DNA of 64,000 bases from assembly GCA_920105625.2 (NCBI GenBank), contig OV050032.1:108298542-108362541 (forward strand), in the 5' to 3' direction. Positions 21,913-34,826 of the stretch are shown here, in pieces. A program made the position numbers and the translations under genes. Within the stretch, counting starts at the first letter, position 1, and every line of letters starts with the position of its first letter. The notes under the pieces were generated by a model. It did not search any database. It was given only the letters and a program-made list of their open reading frames with translations, and was not told the DNA's origin. The DNA is from Clusia tigrina (lineage: Eukaryota > Arthropoda > Insecta > Diptera > Clusiidae).

Positions 21913-24845
21913 ATGGCCTAAATTGACAAGAGGCTCGCGTGCTTTATTGTTACAAAATTTCAATGTTTTATGACGCTCCAGTAAAAAGTTACAAGCATTT
22001 GTATGTTGCAAACTTTGATAGGTGTAGCACGTACCGTATAGAAGTTAGGGCCATTTGAAGTTTTATCAGTGTTTGATTTGGGATTCTAGGGTAGCATAGC
22101 TTTGAGCGATGGCTTAAATTGACAAGAGGCTCGGGTACTTTATTGTTACAAAATTTCAAGGTTTTATGACGCTCCAGTAAAAAGTTACAAGCATTTGTAT
22201 GTTGAAAACTTTGATAGGTATAGGACGTACCGTAAAGAAGTTAGGGCCATTTGAAGTTTTATCAGTGTTTGATTTGGGACTCAAGGGTAGCATAGCTTTG
22301 AGCGATAGCTTAAATTGACAAGAGGCTCGAGTACTTTATTGTTACAAAATTTCAAGGTTTTATGATGCTCCAGTAAAAAGTTACAAGCATTTGTATGTTG
22401 CAAACTTTGATAAGTGTAGGACGAACCGTGAAGAAGTTAGGGGCGTTTGAAGTTTTATCAGTGTTTGATTTGGGACTCAAGGGTAGCATATCTTTGTGCG
22501 ATGGCTTAAATTGACAAGAGGCTCGGGTACTTCATTGTTACAAAATTTCAAGGTTTTATGACGCTCCAGTAAAAAGTTACAAGCATTTGTATGTTGCAAA
22601 CTTTGATAGGTGTAGGGCGTACCGTAAAGAAGTTAGGGGCGTTTGAAGTTTTATCAGTATTTGAATTGGGACTCAAGGGTAGCATAGCTTTGAGCGATGG
22701 CTTAAATTGACAAGAGGCTCGAATACTTCATTGTTACAAAATTTCAAGGTTTTATGACGCTCCAGTAAAAAGTTACAAGCATTTGTATTTTGCAAACTTT
22801 GATATTTGTAGGACGTACCGTAAATAAGTTAGGGGCGTTTGAAGTTTTATCAGTGTTTGATTTGGGACTCAAGGGTAGCATTGAGCGAAGGCCTAAATTG
22901 ACAAGAGGCTCGAGTACTTTATTGTTACAAAATTTCAAGATTTTATGACGCTCCAGTAAAAAGTTACAAGCATTTGTATGTTGCAAACTTTGATAGGTGT
23001 AGGACGTACCGTAAAGAAGTTAGGGGCGTTTGAAGTTTTATCAGTGCTTGATTTGGGACTCTAGGGTAGCATAGCTTTGAGCGATGGCTTAAATTGACAA
23101 GAGGCTCGGGTACTTTATTGTTACAAAATTTCAAGGTTTTATGACGCTCCAGTAAAAAGTTACAAGCATTTGTATGTTGCAAACTTTGATAGGTGTAGGA
23201 CGTACCGTAAAGAAGTTAGGGCCATTTGAAGTTTTATCAGTGTTTGATTTGGGACTCAAGGGTAGCATAGCTTTGAGCGATAGCTTAAATTGACAAGAGG
23301 CTCGAGTACTTTTTTGTTACAAAATTTCAAGGTTTTATGAGGCTCCAGTAAAAAGTTACAAGCATTTGTATGTTGCAAACTTTGATAAGTGTAGGACGTA
23401 CCGTGAAGATGTTAGGGGCGTTTGAAGTTTTATCAGTGTTTGATTTGGGACTCAAGGGTAGCATAGCTTTGAGCGATAGCTTAAATTGACAAGAGGCTCG
23501 AGTACTTTATTGTAACAAAATTTCAACGTTTTATGACGCTCCAGTAAAAAGTTACAAGCATTTGTATGTTGCAAACTTTGATAGGTGTAGGACGTACCGT
23601 AAAGAAGTTAGGGTCATTTGAAGTTTTATCAGTGTTTGATTTGGGACTCAAAGGTAGCATAGCTTTGAGCGATGGCCTAAATTGACAAGAGACTCGAGTA
23701 CTTTATTTTTACAAAATTTCAAGGTTTTATGACGCTCCAGTAAAAAGTTACAAGCATTTGTATGTTGCAAACTTTGATAGGTGTAGGACGTACCGTAAAG
23801 AAGTTAGGGTCATTTGAAGTTTTATCAGTGTTTGATTTGGGGCTCAAAGGTAGCATAGCTTTGAGCGATGGCCTAAATTGACAAGAGGCTCGAGTACTTT
23901 ATTTTTACAAAATTTCAAGGTTTTATGACGCTCCAGTAAAAAGTTACAAGCATTTGTATGTTGCAAACTTTGATAGGTGTAGGACGTACCGTAAAGAAGT
24001 TAGGGGCGTTTGAAGTTTTATCAGTGTTTGATTTGGGACTCAAGGGTAGCATAGCTTTGAGCGATGGCTTAAATTGACAAGAGGCTCGTGTACTTTATTG
24101 TTACAAAATTTCAAGGTTTTATGACGCTCCAGTATAAAGTTATAAGCATTTGTATGTTGCAAACTTTGATAGGTGTAGGACGTACCGTAAAGAAGTTAGG
24201 GCCATTTGAAGTTTTATCAGTGTTTGATTTGGGACTCAAGGTTAGTATAGCTTTGAGCGATGGCCTTAATTGACAAGAGGCTCGAGTACTTTATTGTTAC
24301 AAAATTTCAATGTTTTATGACGTTCCAGTAAAAAGTTACAAGCATTTGTATGTTGCAAACTTTGATAGGTGTAGGACGTACCGTAAAGAAGTTAGGGGCG
24401 ATTGAAGTTTTATCAGTGTTTGATTTGGGACTCAAGGGTAGCATAGCTTTGAGCGATGGCTTAAATTGACAAGAGGCTCGAGTACTTCATTGTTACAAAA
24501 TTTCAAGGTTTTATGACGCTCCAGTAAAAAGTTACAAGCATTTGTATGTTGCAAACTTTGATAGGTGTAGTACGTACCGTAAAGAAGTTAGGGGCCTTTC
24601 AAGTTTTATCAGTGTTTGATTTGGGACTCAAGGGTAGCATAGCTTTGAGCGATGGCTTAAATTGACAAGAGGATCGAGTACTTCATTGTTACAAAATTTC
24701 AAGGTTTTATGACGCTCCAGTAAAAAGTTACAAGCATTTGTATGTTGCAAACTTTGATAGGTGTAGGACGTACCGTAAAGAAGTAAGGGGCGTTTGAAGT
24801 TTGAAGTGTTTGATTTGAGACTCAAGGGTAGCATAGCTTTGAGCG
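21913..24845 (+). repeat. 15-mer HOR (2933 bp), unit U2
   Basis: Slots S1-S15 in order. S5 carries the same 5-bp deletion as U1 (22697-22887), here with GAAGGCC instead of GATGGCC at the following boundary. S8 has TATGAGGCTCC (near 23336) and S13 has GACGTTCC (near 24320). Its left part matches U1 and its right part matches U3, with S14 reading GGGGCCTTTC in U2 and U3. Confidence 0.93.
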
Positions 24846-27778
24846 ATGGCCTAAATTGACAAGAGGCTCGCGTGCTTTATTGTTACAAAATTTCAATGTT
24901 TTATGACGCTCCAGTAAAAAGTTACAAGCATTTGTATGTTGCAAACTTTGATAGGTGTAGCACGTACCGTATAGAAGTTAGGGCCATTTGAAGTTTTATC
25001 AGTGTTTGATTTGGGATTCTAGGGTAGCATAGCTTTGAGCGATGGCTTAAATTGACAAGAGGCTCGGGTACTTTATTGTTACAAAATTTCAAGGTTTTAT
25101 GACGCTCCAGTAAAAAGTTACAAGCATTTGTATGTTGAAAACTTTGATAGGTATAGGACGTACCGTAAAGAAGTTAGGGCCATTTGAAGCTTTATCAGTG
25201 TTTGATTTGGGACTCAAGGGTAGCATAGCTTTGAGCGATAGCTTAAATTGACAAGAGGCTCGAGTACTTTATTGTTACAAAATTTCAAGGTTTTATGATG
25301 CTCCAGTAAAAAGTTACAAGCATTTGTATGTTGCAAACTTTGATAAGTGTAGGACGAACCGTGAAGAAGTTAGGGGCGTTTGAAGTTTTATCAGTGTTTG
25401 ATTTGGGACTCAAGGGTAGCATATCTTTGTGCGATGGCTTAAATTGACAAGAGGCTCGGGTACTTTATTGTTACAAAATTTCAAGGTTTTATGACGCTCC
25501 AGTAAAAAGTTACAAGCATTTGTATGTTGCAAACTTTGATAGGTGTAGGGCGTACCGTAAAGAAGTTAGGGGCGTTTGAAGTTTTATCAGTATTTGAATT
25601 GGGACTCAAGGGTAGCATAGCTTTGAGCGATGGCTTAAATTGACAAGAGGCTCGAATACTTCATTGTTACAAAATTTCAAGGCTTTATGACGCTCCAGTA
25701 AAAAGTTACAAGCATTTGTATTTTGCAAACTTTGATATTTGTAGGACGTACCGTAAATAAGTTAGGGGCGTTTGAAGTTTTATCAGTGTTTGATTTGGGA
25801 CTCAAGGGTAGCATTGAGCGATGGCCTAAATTGACAAGAGGCTCGAGTACTTTATTGTTACAAAATTTCAAGATTTTATGACGCTCCAGTAAAAAGTTAC
25901 AAGCATTTGTATGTTGCAAACTTTGATAGGTGTAGGACGTACCGTAAAGAAGTTAGGGGCGTTTGAAGTTTTATCAGTGCTTGATTTGGGACTCTAGGGT
26001 AGCATAGCTTTGAGCGATGGCTTAAATTGACAAGAGGCTCGGGTACTTTATTGTTACAAAATTTCAAGGTTTTATGACGCTCCAGTAAAAAGTTACAAGC
26101 ATTTGTATGTTGCAAACTTTGATAGGTGTAGGACGTACCGTAAAGAAGTTAGGGCCATTTGAAGTTTTATCAGTGTTTGATTTGGGACTCAAGGGTAGCA
26201 TAGCTTTGAGCGATAGCTTAAATTGACAAGAGGCTCGAGTACTTTTTTGTTACAAAATTTCAAGGTTTTATGAGGCTCCAGTAAAAAGTTACAAGCATTT
26301 GTATGTTGCAAACTTTGATAAGTGTAGGACGTACCGTTAAGATGTTAGGGGCGTTTGAAGTTTTATCAGTGTTTGATTTGGGACTCAAGGGTAGCATAGC
26401 TTTGAGCGATAGCTTAAATTGACAAGAGGCTCGAGTACTTTATTGTAACAAAATTTCAACGTTTTATGACGCTCCAGTAAAAAATTACAAGCATTTGTAT
26501 GTTGCAAACTTTGATAGGTGTAGGACGTACCGTAAAGAAGTTAGGGTCATTTGAAGTTTTATCAGTGTTTGATTTGGGACTCAAAGGTAGCATAGCTTTG
26601 AGCGATGGCCTAAATTGACAAGCGACTCGAGTACTTTATTTTTACAAAATTTCAAGGTTTTATGACGCTCCAGTAAAAAGTTACAAGCATTTGTATGTTG
26701 CAAACTTTGATAGGTGTAGGACGTACCGTAAAGAAGTTAGGGTCATTTGAAGTTTTATCAGTGTTTGATTTGGGACTCAAAGGTAGCATAGCTTTGAGCG
26801 ATGGCCTAAATTGACAAGAGGCTCGAGTACTTTATTTTTACAAAATTTCAAGGTTTTATGACGCTCCAGTAAAAAGTTACAAGCATTTGTATGTTGCAAA
26901 CTTTGATAGGTGTAGGACGTACCGTAAAGAAGTTAGGGGCGTTTGAAGTTTTATCAGTGTTTGATTTGGGACTCAAGGGTAGCATAGCTTTGAGCGATGG
27001 CTTAAATTGACAAGAGGCTCGTGTACTTTATTGTTACAAAATTTCAAGGTTTTATGACGCTCCAGTATAAAGTTATAAGCATTTGTATGTTGCAAACTTT
27101 GATAGGTGTAGGACGTACCGTAAAGAAGTTAGGGCCATTTGAAGTTTTATCAGTGTTTGATTTGGGACTCAAGGTTAGTATAGCTTTGAGCGATGGCCTT
27201 AATTGACAAGAGGCTCGAGTACTTTATTGTTACAAAATTTCAATGTTTTATGACGTTCCAGTAAAAAGTTACAAGCATTTGTATGTTGCAAACTTTGATA
27301 GGTGTAGGACGTACCGTAAAGAAGTTAGGGGCGATTGAAGTTTTATCAGTGTTTGATTTGGGACTCAAGGGTAGCATAGCTTTGAGCGATGGCTTAAATT
27401 GACAAGAGGCTCGAGTACTTCATTGTTACAAAATTTCAAGGTTTTATGACGCTCCAGTAAAAAGTTACAAGCATTTGTATGTTGCAAACTTTGATAGGTG
27501 TAGTATGTACCGTAAAGAAGTTAGGGGCCTTTCAAGTTTTATCAGTGTTTGATTTGGGACTCAAGGGTAGCATAGCTTTGAGCGATGGCTTAAATTGACA
27601 AGAGGCTCGAGTACTTCATTGTTACAAAATTTCAAGGTTTTATGACGCTCCAGTAAAAAGTTACAAGCATTTGTATGTTGCAAACTTTGATAGGTGTAGG
27701 ACGTACCGTAAAGAAGTTAGGGGCGTTTGAAGTTTGAAGTGTTTGATTTGAGACTCAAGGGTAGCATAGCTTTGAGCG
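24846..27778 (+). repeat. 15-mer HOR (2933 bp), unit U3
   Basis: Near-copy of U2 at offset 2933 with only scattered differences visible by eye, for example GAAGCTTTATC near 25187, ACCGTTAAG near 26334, AAAAATTAC near 26481 and AAGCGACTCG near 26620. S5 is again 191 bp (25630-25820). Confidence 0.93.
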
Positions 27779-28560
27779 ATGGCCTAAATTGACAAGAGGC
27801 TCGCGTGCTTTATTGTTACAAAATTTCAATGTTTTATGACGCTCCAGTAAAAAGTTACAAGCATTTGTATGTTGCAAACTTTGATAAGTGTAGGACGTAC
27901 CGTGAAGATGTTAGGGGCGTTTGAAGTTTTATCAGTGTTTGATTTGGGACTCAAGGGTAGCATAGCTTTGAGCGATAGCTTAAATTGACAAGAGGCTCGA
28001 GTACTTTATTGTAACAAAATTTCAACGTTTTATGACGCTCCAGTAAAAAGTTACAAGCATTTGTATGTTGCAAACTTTGATAGGTGTAGGACGTACCGTA
28101 AAGAAGTTAGGGTCATTTGAAGTTTTATCAGTGTTTGATTTGGGACTCAAAGGTAGCATAGCTTTGAGCGATGGCCTAAATTGACAAGAGTCTCGAGTAC
28201 TTTATTTTTACAAAATTTCAAGGTTTTATGACGCTCCAGTAAAAAGTTACAAGCATTTGTATGTTGCAAACTTTGATAGGTGTAGGACGTACCGTAAAGA
28301 AGTTAGGGTCATTTGAAGTTTTATCAGTGTTTGATTTGGGACTCAAAGGTAGCATAGCTTTGAGCGATGGCCTAAATTGACAAGAGGCTCGAGTACTTTA
28401 TTTTTACAAAATTTCAAGGTTTTATGACGCTCCAGTAAAAAGTTACAAGCATTTGTATGTTGCAAACTTTGATAGGTGTAGGACGTACCGTAAAGAAGTT
28501 AGGGGCGTTTGAAGTTTGAAGTGTTTGATTTGAGACTCAAGGGTAGCATAGCTTTGAGCG
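27779..28560 (+). repeat. 4-mer deletion unit (782 bp), copy 1
   Basis: S1/S8 hybrid (CTCGCGTGC and TTCAATG front, GATAAGTG and GAAGATG back), S9, S10, then an S11/S15 hybrid (TATTTTTAC front, TTTGAAGTTTGAAG back). Slots S2-S7 and S12-S14 are absent. The same unit recurs at 30713-31494, offset 2934. Confidence 0.9.
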
Positions 28561-30712
28561 ATGGCCTAAATTGACAAGAGGCTCGCGTGCTTTATTGTTA
28601 CAAAATTTCAATGTTTTATGACGCTCCAGTAAAAAGTTACAAGCATTTGTATGTTGCAAACTTTAATAAGTGTAGGACGTACCGTGAAGATGTTAGGGGC
28701 GTTTGAAGTTTTATCAGTGTTTGATTTGGGACTCAAGGGTAGCATAGCTTTGAGCGATAGCTTAAATTGACAAGAGGCTCGAGTACTTTATTATAACAAA
28801 ATTTCAACGTTTTATGACGCTCCAGTAAAAAGTTACAAGCATTTGTATGTTGCAAACTTTGATAGGTGTAGGACGTACCGTAAAGAAGTTAGGGTCATTT
28901 GAAGTTTTATCAGTGTTTGATTTGGGACTCAAAGGTAGCATAGCTTTGAGCGATGGCTTAAATTGACAAGAGGCTCGAGTACTTTATTTTTACAAAATTT
29001 CAAGGTTTTATGACGCTCCAGTAAAAAGTTACAAGCATTTGTATGTTGCAAACTTTGATAGGTGTAGGACGTACCGTAAAGAAGTTAGGGGCGTTTGAAG
29101 TTTTATCAGTGTTTGATTTGGGACTCAAGGGTAGCATAGCTTTGAGCGATGGCTTAAATTGACAAGAGGCTCGTGTACTTTATTGTTACAAAATTTCAAG
29201 GTTTTATGACGCTCCAGTATAAAGTTATAAGCATTTGTATGTTGCAAACTTTGATAGGTGTAGGACGTACCGTAAAGAAGTTAGGGCCATTTGAAGTTTT
29301 ATCAGTGTTTGATTTGGGACTCAAGGTTAGTATAGCTTTGAGCGATGGCCTTAATTGACAAGAGGCTCGAGTACTTTATTGTTACAAAATTTCAATGTTT
29401 TATGACGTTCCAGTAAAAAGTTACAAGCATTTGTATGTTGCAAACTTTGATAGGTGTAGGACGTACCGTAAAGAAGTTAGGGGCGATTGAAGTTTTATCA
29501 GTGTTTGATTTGGGACTCAAGGGTAGCATAGCTTTGAGCGATGGCTTAAATTGACAAGAGGCTCGAGTACTTCATTGTTACAAAATTTCAAGGTTTTATG
29601 ACGCTCCAGTAAAAAGTTACAAGCATTTGTATGTTGCAAACTTTGATAGGTGTAGTACGTACCGTAAAGAAGTTAGGGGCCTTTCAAGTTTTATCAGTGT
29701 TTGATTTGGGACTCAAGGGTAGCATAGCTTTGAGCGATGGCTTAAATTGACAAGAGGCTCGAGTACTTCATTGTTACAAAATTTCAAGGTTTTATGACGC
29801 TCCAGTAAAAAATTACAAGCATTTGTATGTTGCAAACTTTGATAGGTGTAGGACGTACCGTAAAGAAGTTAGGGGCGTTTGAAGTTGTAAGTGTTTGATT
29901 TGAGACTCAAGGGTAGCATAGCTTTGAGCGATGGCTTAAATTGACAAGAGGCTCGTGTACTTTATTGTTACAAAATTTCAAGGTTTTATGACGCTCCAGT
30001 ATAAAGTTATAAGCATTTGTATGTTGCAAACTTTGATAGGTGTAGGACGTACCGTAAAGAAGTTAGGGCCATTTGAAGTTTTATCAGTGTTTGATTTGGG
30101 ACTCAAGGTTAGTATAGCTTTGAGCGATGGCCTTAATTGACAAGAGGCTCGAGTACTTTATTGTTACAAAATTTCAATGTTTTATGACGTTCCAGTAAAA
30201 AGTTACAAGCATTTGTATGTTGCAAACTTTGATAGGTGTAGGACGTACCGTAAAGAAGTTAGGGGCGATTGAAGTTTTATCAGTGTTTGATTTGGGACTC
30301 AAGGGTAGCATAGCTTTGAGCGATGGCTTAAATTGACAAGAGGCTCGAGTACTTCATTGTTACAAAATTTCAAGGTTTTATGACGCTCCAGTAAAAAGTT
30401 ACAAGCATTTGTATGTTGCAAACTTTGATAGGTGTAGTACGTACCGTAAAGAAGTTAGGGGCCTTTCAAGTTTTATCAGTGTTTGATTTGGGACTCAAGG
30501 GTAGCATAGCTTTGAGCGATGGCTTAAATTGACAAGAGGCTCGAGTACTTCATTGTTACAAAATTTCAAGGTTTTATGACGCTCCAGTAAAAAGTTACAA
30601 GCATTTGTATGTTGCAAACTTTGATAGGTGTAGGACGTACCGTAAAGAAGTTAGGGGCGTTTGAAGTTTGAAGTGTTTGATTTGAGACTCAAGGGTAGCA
30701 TAGCTTTGAGCG
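28561..30712 (+). repeat. 11-mer deletion unit (2152 bp) lacking S2-S7
   Basis: Order: S1/S8 hybrid (AATAAGTG variant), S9 (TTATAACAAAATTTC), S11, S12, S13, S14, an odd S15 (GAAGTTGTAAGTG near 29881), then S12, S13, S14 and S15 again. With the preceding 4-mer it forms a 2934-bp unit (27779-30712), which starts over at 30713. Confidence 0.9.
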
Positions 30713-32670
30713 ATGGCCTAAATTGACAAGAGGCTCGCGTGCTTTATTGTTACAAAATTTCAATGTTTTATGACGCTCCAGTAAAAAGTTACAAGCATTT
30801 GTATGTTGCAAACTTTGATAAGTGTAGGACGTACCGTGAAGATGTTAGGGGCGTTTGAAGTTTTATCAGTGTTTGATTTGGGACTCAAGGGTAGCATAGC
30901 TTTGAGCGATAGCTTAAATTGACAAGAGGCTCGAGTACTTTATTGTAACAAAATTTCAACGTTTTATGACGCTCCAGTAAAAAGTTACAAGCATTTGTAT
31001 GTTGCAAACTTTGATAGGTGTAGGACGTACCGTAAAGAAGTTAGGGTCATTTGAAGTTTTATCAGTGTTTGATTTGGGACTCAAAGGTAGCATAGCTTTG
31101 AGCGATGGCCTAAATTGACAAGAGACTCGAGTACTTTATTTTTACAAAATTTCAAGGTTTTATGACGCTCCAGTAAAAAGTTACAAGCATTTGTATGTTG
31201 CAAATTTTGATAGGTGTAGGACGTACCGTAAAGAAGTTAGGGTCATTTGAAGTTTTATCAGTGTTTGATTTGGGACTCAAAGGTAGCATAGCTTTGAGCG
31301 ATGGCCTAAATTGACAAGAGGCTCGAGTACTTTATTGTTACAAAATTTCAAGGTTTTATGACGCTCCAGTAAAAAGTTACAAGCATTTGTATGTTGCAAA
31401 CTTTGATAGGTGTAGGACGTACCGTAAAGAAGTTAGGGGCGTTTGAAGTTTGAAGTGTTTGATTTGAGACTCAAGGGTAGCATAGCTTTGAGCGATGGCC
31501 TAAATTGACAAGAGGCTCGCGTGCTTTATTGTTACAAAATTTCAATGTTTTATGACGCTCCAGTAAAAAGTTACAAGCATTTGTATGTTGCAAACTTTAA
31601 TAAGTGTAGGACGTACCGTGAAGATGTTAGGGGCGTTTGAAGTTTTATCAGTGTTTGATTTGGGACTCAAGGGTAGCATAGCTTTGAGCGATAGCTTAAA
31701 TTGACAAGAGGCTCGAGTACTTTATTATAACAAAATTTCAACGTTTTATGACGCTCCAGTAAAAAGTTACAAGCATTTGTATGTTGCAAACTTTGATAGG
31801 TGTAGGACGTACCGTAAAGAAGTTAGGGTCATTTGAAGTTTTATCAGTGTTTGATTTGGGACTCAAAGGTAGCATAGCTTTGAGCGATGGCCTAAATTGA
31901 CAAGAGGCTCGAGTACTTTATTTTTACAAAATTTCAAGGTTTTATGACGCTCCAGTAAAAAGTTACAAGCATTTGTATGTTGCAAACTTTGATAGGTGTA
32001 GAACGTACCGTAAAGAAGTTAGGGGCGTTTGAAGTTTTATCAGTGTTTGATTTGGGACTCAAGGGTAGCATAGCTTTGAGCGATGGCTTAAATTGACAAG
32101 AGGCTCGTGTACTTTATTGTTACAAAATTTCAAGGTTTTATGACGCTCCAGTATAAAGTTATAAGCATTTGTATGTTGCAAACTTTGATAGGTGTAGGAC
32201 GTACCGTAAAGAAGTTAGGGCCATTTGAAGTTTTATCAGTGTTTGATTTGGGACTCAAGGTTAGTATAGCTTTGAGCGATGGCCTTAATTGACAAGAGGC
32301 TCGAGTACTTTATTGTTACAAAATTTCAATGTTTTATGACGTTCCAGTAAAAAGTTACAAGCATTTGTATGTTGCAAACTTTGATAGGTGTAGGACGTAC
32401 CGTAAAGAAGTTAGGGGCGATTGAAGTTTTATCAGTGTTTGATTTGGGACTCAAGGGTAGCATAGCTTTGAGCGATGGCTTAAATTGACAAGAGGCTCGA
32501 GTACTTCATTGTTACAAAATTTCAAGGTTTTATGACGCTCCAGTAAAAAGTTACAAGCATTTGTATGTTGCAAACTTTGATAGGTGTAGTACGTACCGTA
32601 AAGAAGTTAGGGGCCTTTCAAGTTTTATCAGTGTTTGATTTGGGACTCAAGGGTAGCATAGCTTTGAGCG
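30713..32670 (+). repeat. Second deletion unit: 4-mer plus six monomers
   Basis: 30713-31494 repeats 27779-28560. 31495-32670 repeats the first six slots of 28561 onwards (S1/S8 with AATAAGTG, S9 with TTATAACAAAA, S11, S12, S13, S14) at offset 2934. It then breaks off at S14, where the next monomer switches to an S15/S1-type hybrid. Confidence 0.88.
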
Positions 32671-34826
32671 ATGGCTTAAATTGACAAGAGGCTCGAGTAC
32701 TTCATTGTTACAAAATTTCAAGGTTTTATGACGCTCCAGTAAAAAGTTACAAGCATTTGTATGTTGCAAACTTTGATAGGTGTAGGACGTACCGTATAGA
32801 AGTTAGGGCCATTTGAAGTTTTATCAGTGTTTGATTTGGGACTCTAGGGTAGCATAGCTTTGAGCGATGGCTTAAATTGAGAAGAGGCTCGGGTACTTTA
32901 TTGTTACAAAATTTCAAGGTTTTATGACGCTCCAGTAAAAAGTTACAAGCATTTGTATGTTGCAAACTTTGATTGGTGTAGCACGTACCGTATAGAAGTT
33001 AGGGCCATTTGAAGTTTTATCAGTGTTTGATTTGGGATTCTAGGGTAGCATAGCTTTGAGCGATGGCTTAAATTGACAAGAGGCTCGGGTACTTTATTGT
33101 TACAAAATTTCAAGGTTTTATGACGCTCCAGTAAAAAGTTACAAGCATTTGTATGTTGAAAACTTTGATAGGTGTAGGACGTACCGTAAAGAAGTTAGGG
33201 CCATTTGAAGATTTATCAGTGTTTGATTTGGGACTCAAGTGTAGCATAGCTTTGAGCGATAGCTTAAATTGACAAGAGGCTCGAGTACTTTATTGTTACA
33301 AAATGTCAAGGTTTTATGACGCTCCAGTAAAAAGTTACAAGCATTTGTATGTTGCAAACTTTGATAGGTGTAGGACGAACCGTGAAGAAGTTAGGGGCGT
33401 TTGAAGTTTTATCAGTGTTTGATTTGGGACTCAAGGGTAGCATATCTTTGAGCGATGGCTTAAATTGACAAGAGGCTCGGGTACTTTATTGTTACAAAAT
33501 TTCAAGGTTTTATGACGCTCCAGTAAAAAGTTACAAGCATTTGTATGTTGCAAACTTTGATAGGTGTAGGGCGTACCGTAAAGAAGTTAGGGGCGTTTGA
33601 AGTTTTATCAGTATTTGAATTGGGACTCAAGGGTAGCATAGCTTTGAGCGATGGCTTAAATTGACAAGAGGCTCGAATACTTCATTATTACAAAATTTCA
33701 AGGTTTTATGACGCTCCAGTAAAAAGTTACAAGCATTTGTATTTTGCAAACTTTGATAGGTGTAGGACGTACCGTAAATAAGTTAGGGGCGTTTGAAGTT
33801 TTATCAGTGTTTGATTTGGGACTCAAGGGTAGCATAGCTTTGAGCGATGGCCTAAATTGACAAGAGGCTCGAGTACTTTATTGTTACAAAATTTCAAGAT
33901 TTTATGACGCTCCAGTAAAAAGTTACAAGCATTTGTATGTTGCAAACTTTGATAGGTGTAGGACGTACCGTAAAGAAGTTAGGGGCGTTTGAAGATTTAT
34001 CAGTGCTTGATTTGGGACTCTAGGGTAGCATAGCTTTGAGCGATGGCTTAAATTGACAAGAGGCTCGGGTACTTTATTGTTACAAAATTTCAAGGTTTTA
34101 TGACGCTCCAGTAAAAAGTTACAAGCATTTGTATGTTGCAAACTTTGATAAGTGTAGGACGTACCGTGAAGATGTTAGGGGCGTTTGAAGTTTTATCAGT
34201 GTTTGATTTGGGACTCAAGGGTAGCATAGCTTTGAGCGATAGCTTAAATTGACAAGAATCTCGAGTACTTTATTGTAACAAAATTTCAAGGTTTTATGAC
34301 GCTCCAGTATAAAGTTACAAGCATTTGTATGTTGCAAACTTTGATAGGTGTAGGACGTACCGTAAAGAAGTTAGGGCCATTTGAAGTTTTATCAGTGTTT
34401 GATTTGGGACTCAAGGTTAGTATAGCTTTGAGCGATGGCCTTAATTGACAAGAGGCTCGAGTACTTTATTGTTACAAAATTTCAATGTTTTATGACGTTC
34501 CAGTAAAAAGTTACAAGCATTTGTATGTTGCAAACTTTGATAGGTGTAGGACGTACCGTAAAGAAGTTAGGGGCGATTGAAGTTTTATCAGTGTTTGATT
34601 TGGGACTCAAGGGTAGCATAGCTTTGAGCGATGGCTTAAATTGACAAGAGGCTCGAGTACTTCATTGTTACAAAATTTCAAGGTTTTATGACGCTCCAGT
34701 AAAAAGTTACAAGCATTTGTATGTTGCAAACTTTGATAGGTGTAGTACGTACCGTAAAGAAGTTAGGGGCCTTTCAAGTTTTATCAGTGTTTGATTTGGG
34801 ACTCAAGGGTAGCATAGCTTTGAGCG
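32671..34826 (+). repeat. 11-mer HOR (2156 bp), copy 1
   Basis: Order: S15/S1 hybrid (CTTCATTG front, GTATAGAAG and CTCTAGGG back), S1 variant (TTGAGAAGAGG, GATTGGTGTAGCACG), S2, S3, S4, S5 (ATTATTACAAAA), S6 (GAAGATTTATC), S7/S8 hybrid, S9/S12 hybrid (AGAATCTCGAG, GTAACAAAATTTC, AGTATAAAG), S13, S14. All monomers are 196 bp. Confidence 0.92.

Noticed and set aside
27779..32670. Mobile-element insertion as cause of the altered HOR
   Set aside because: No foreign sequence, terminal repeats or target-site duplication; all bases are satellite and the change is explained by hybrid monomers.
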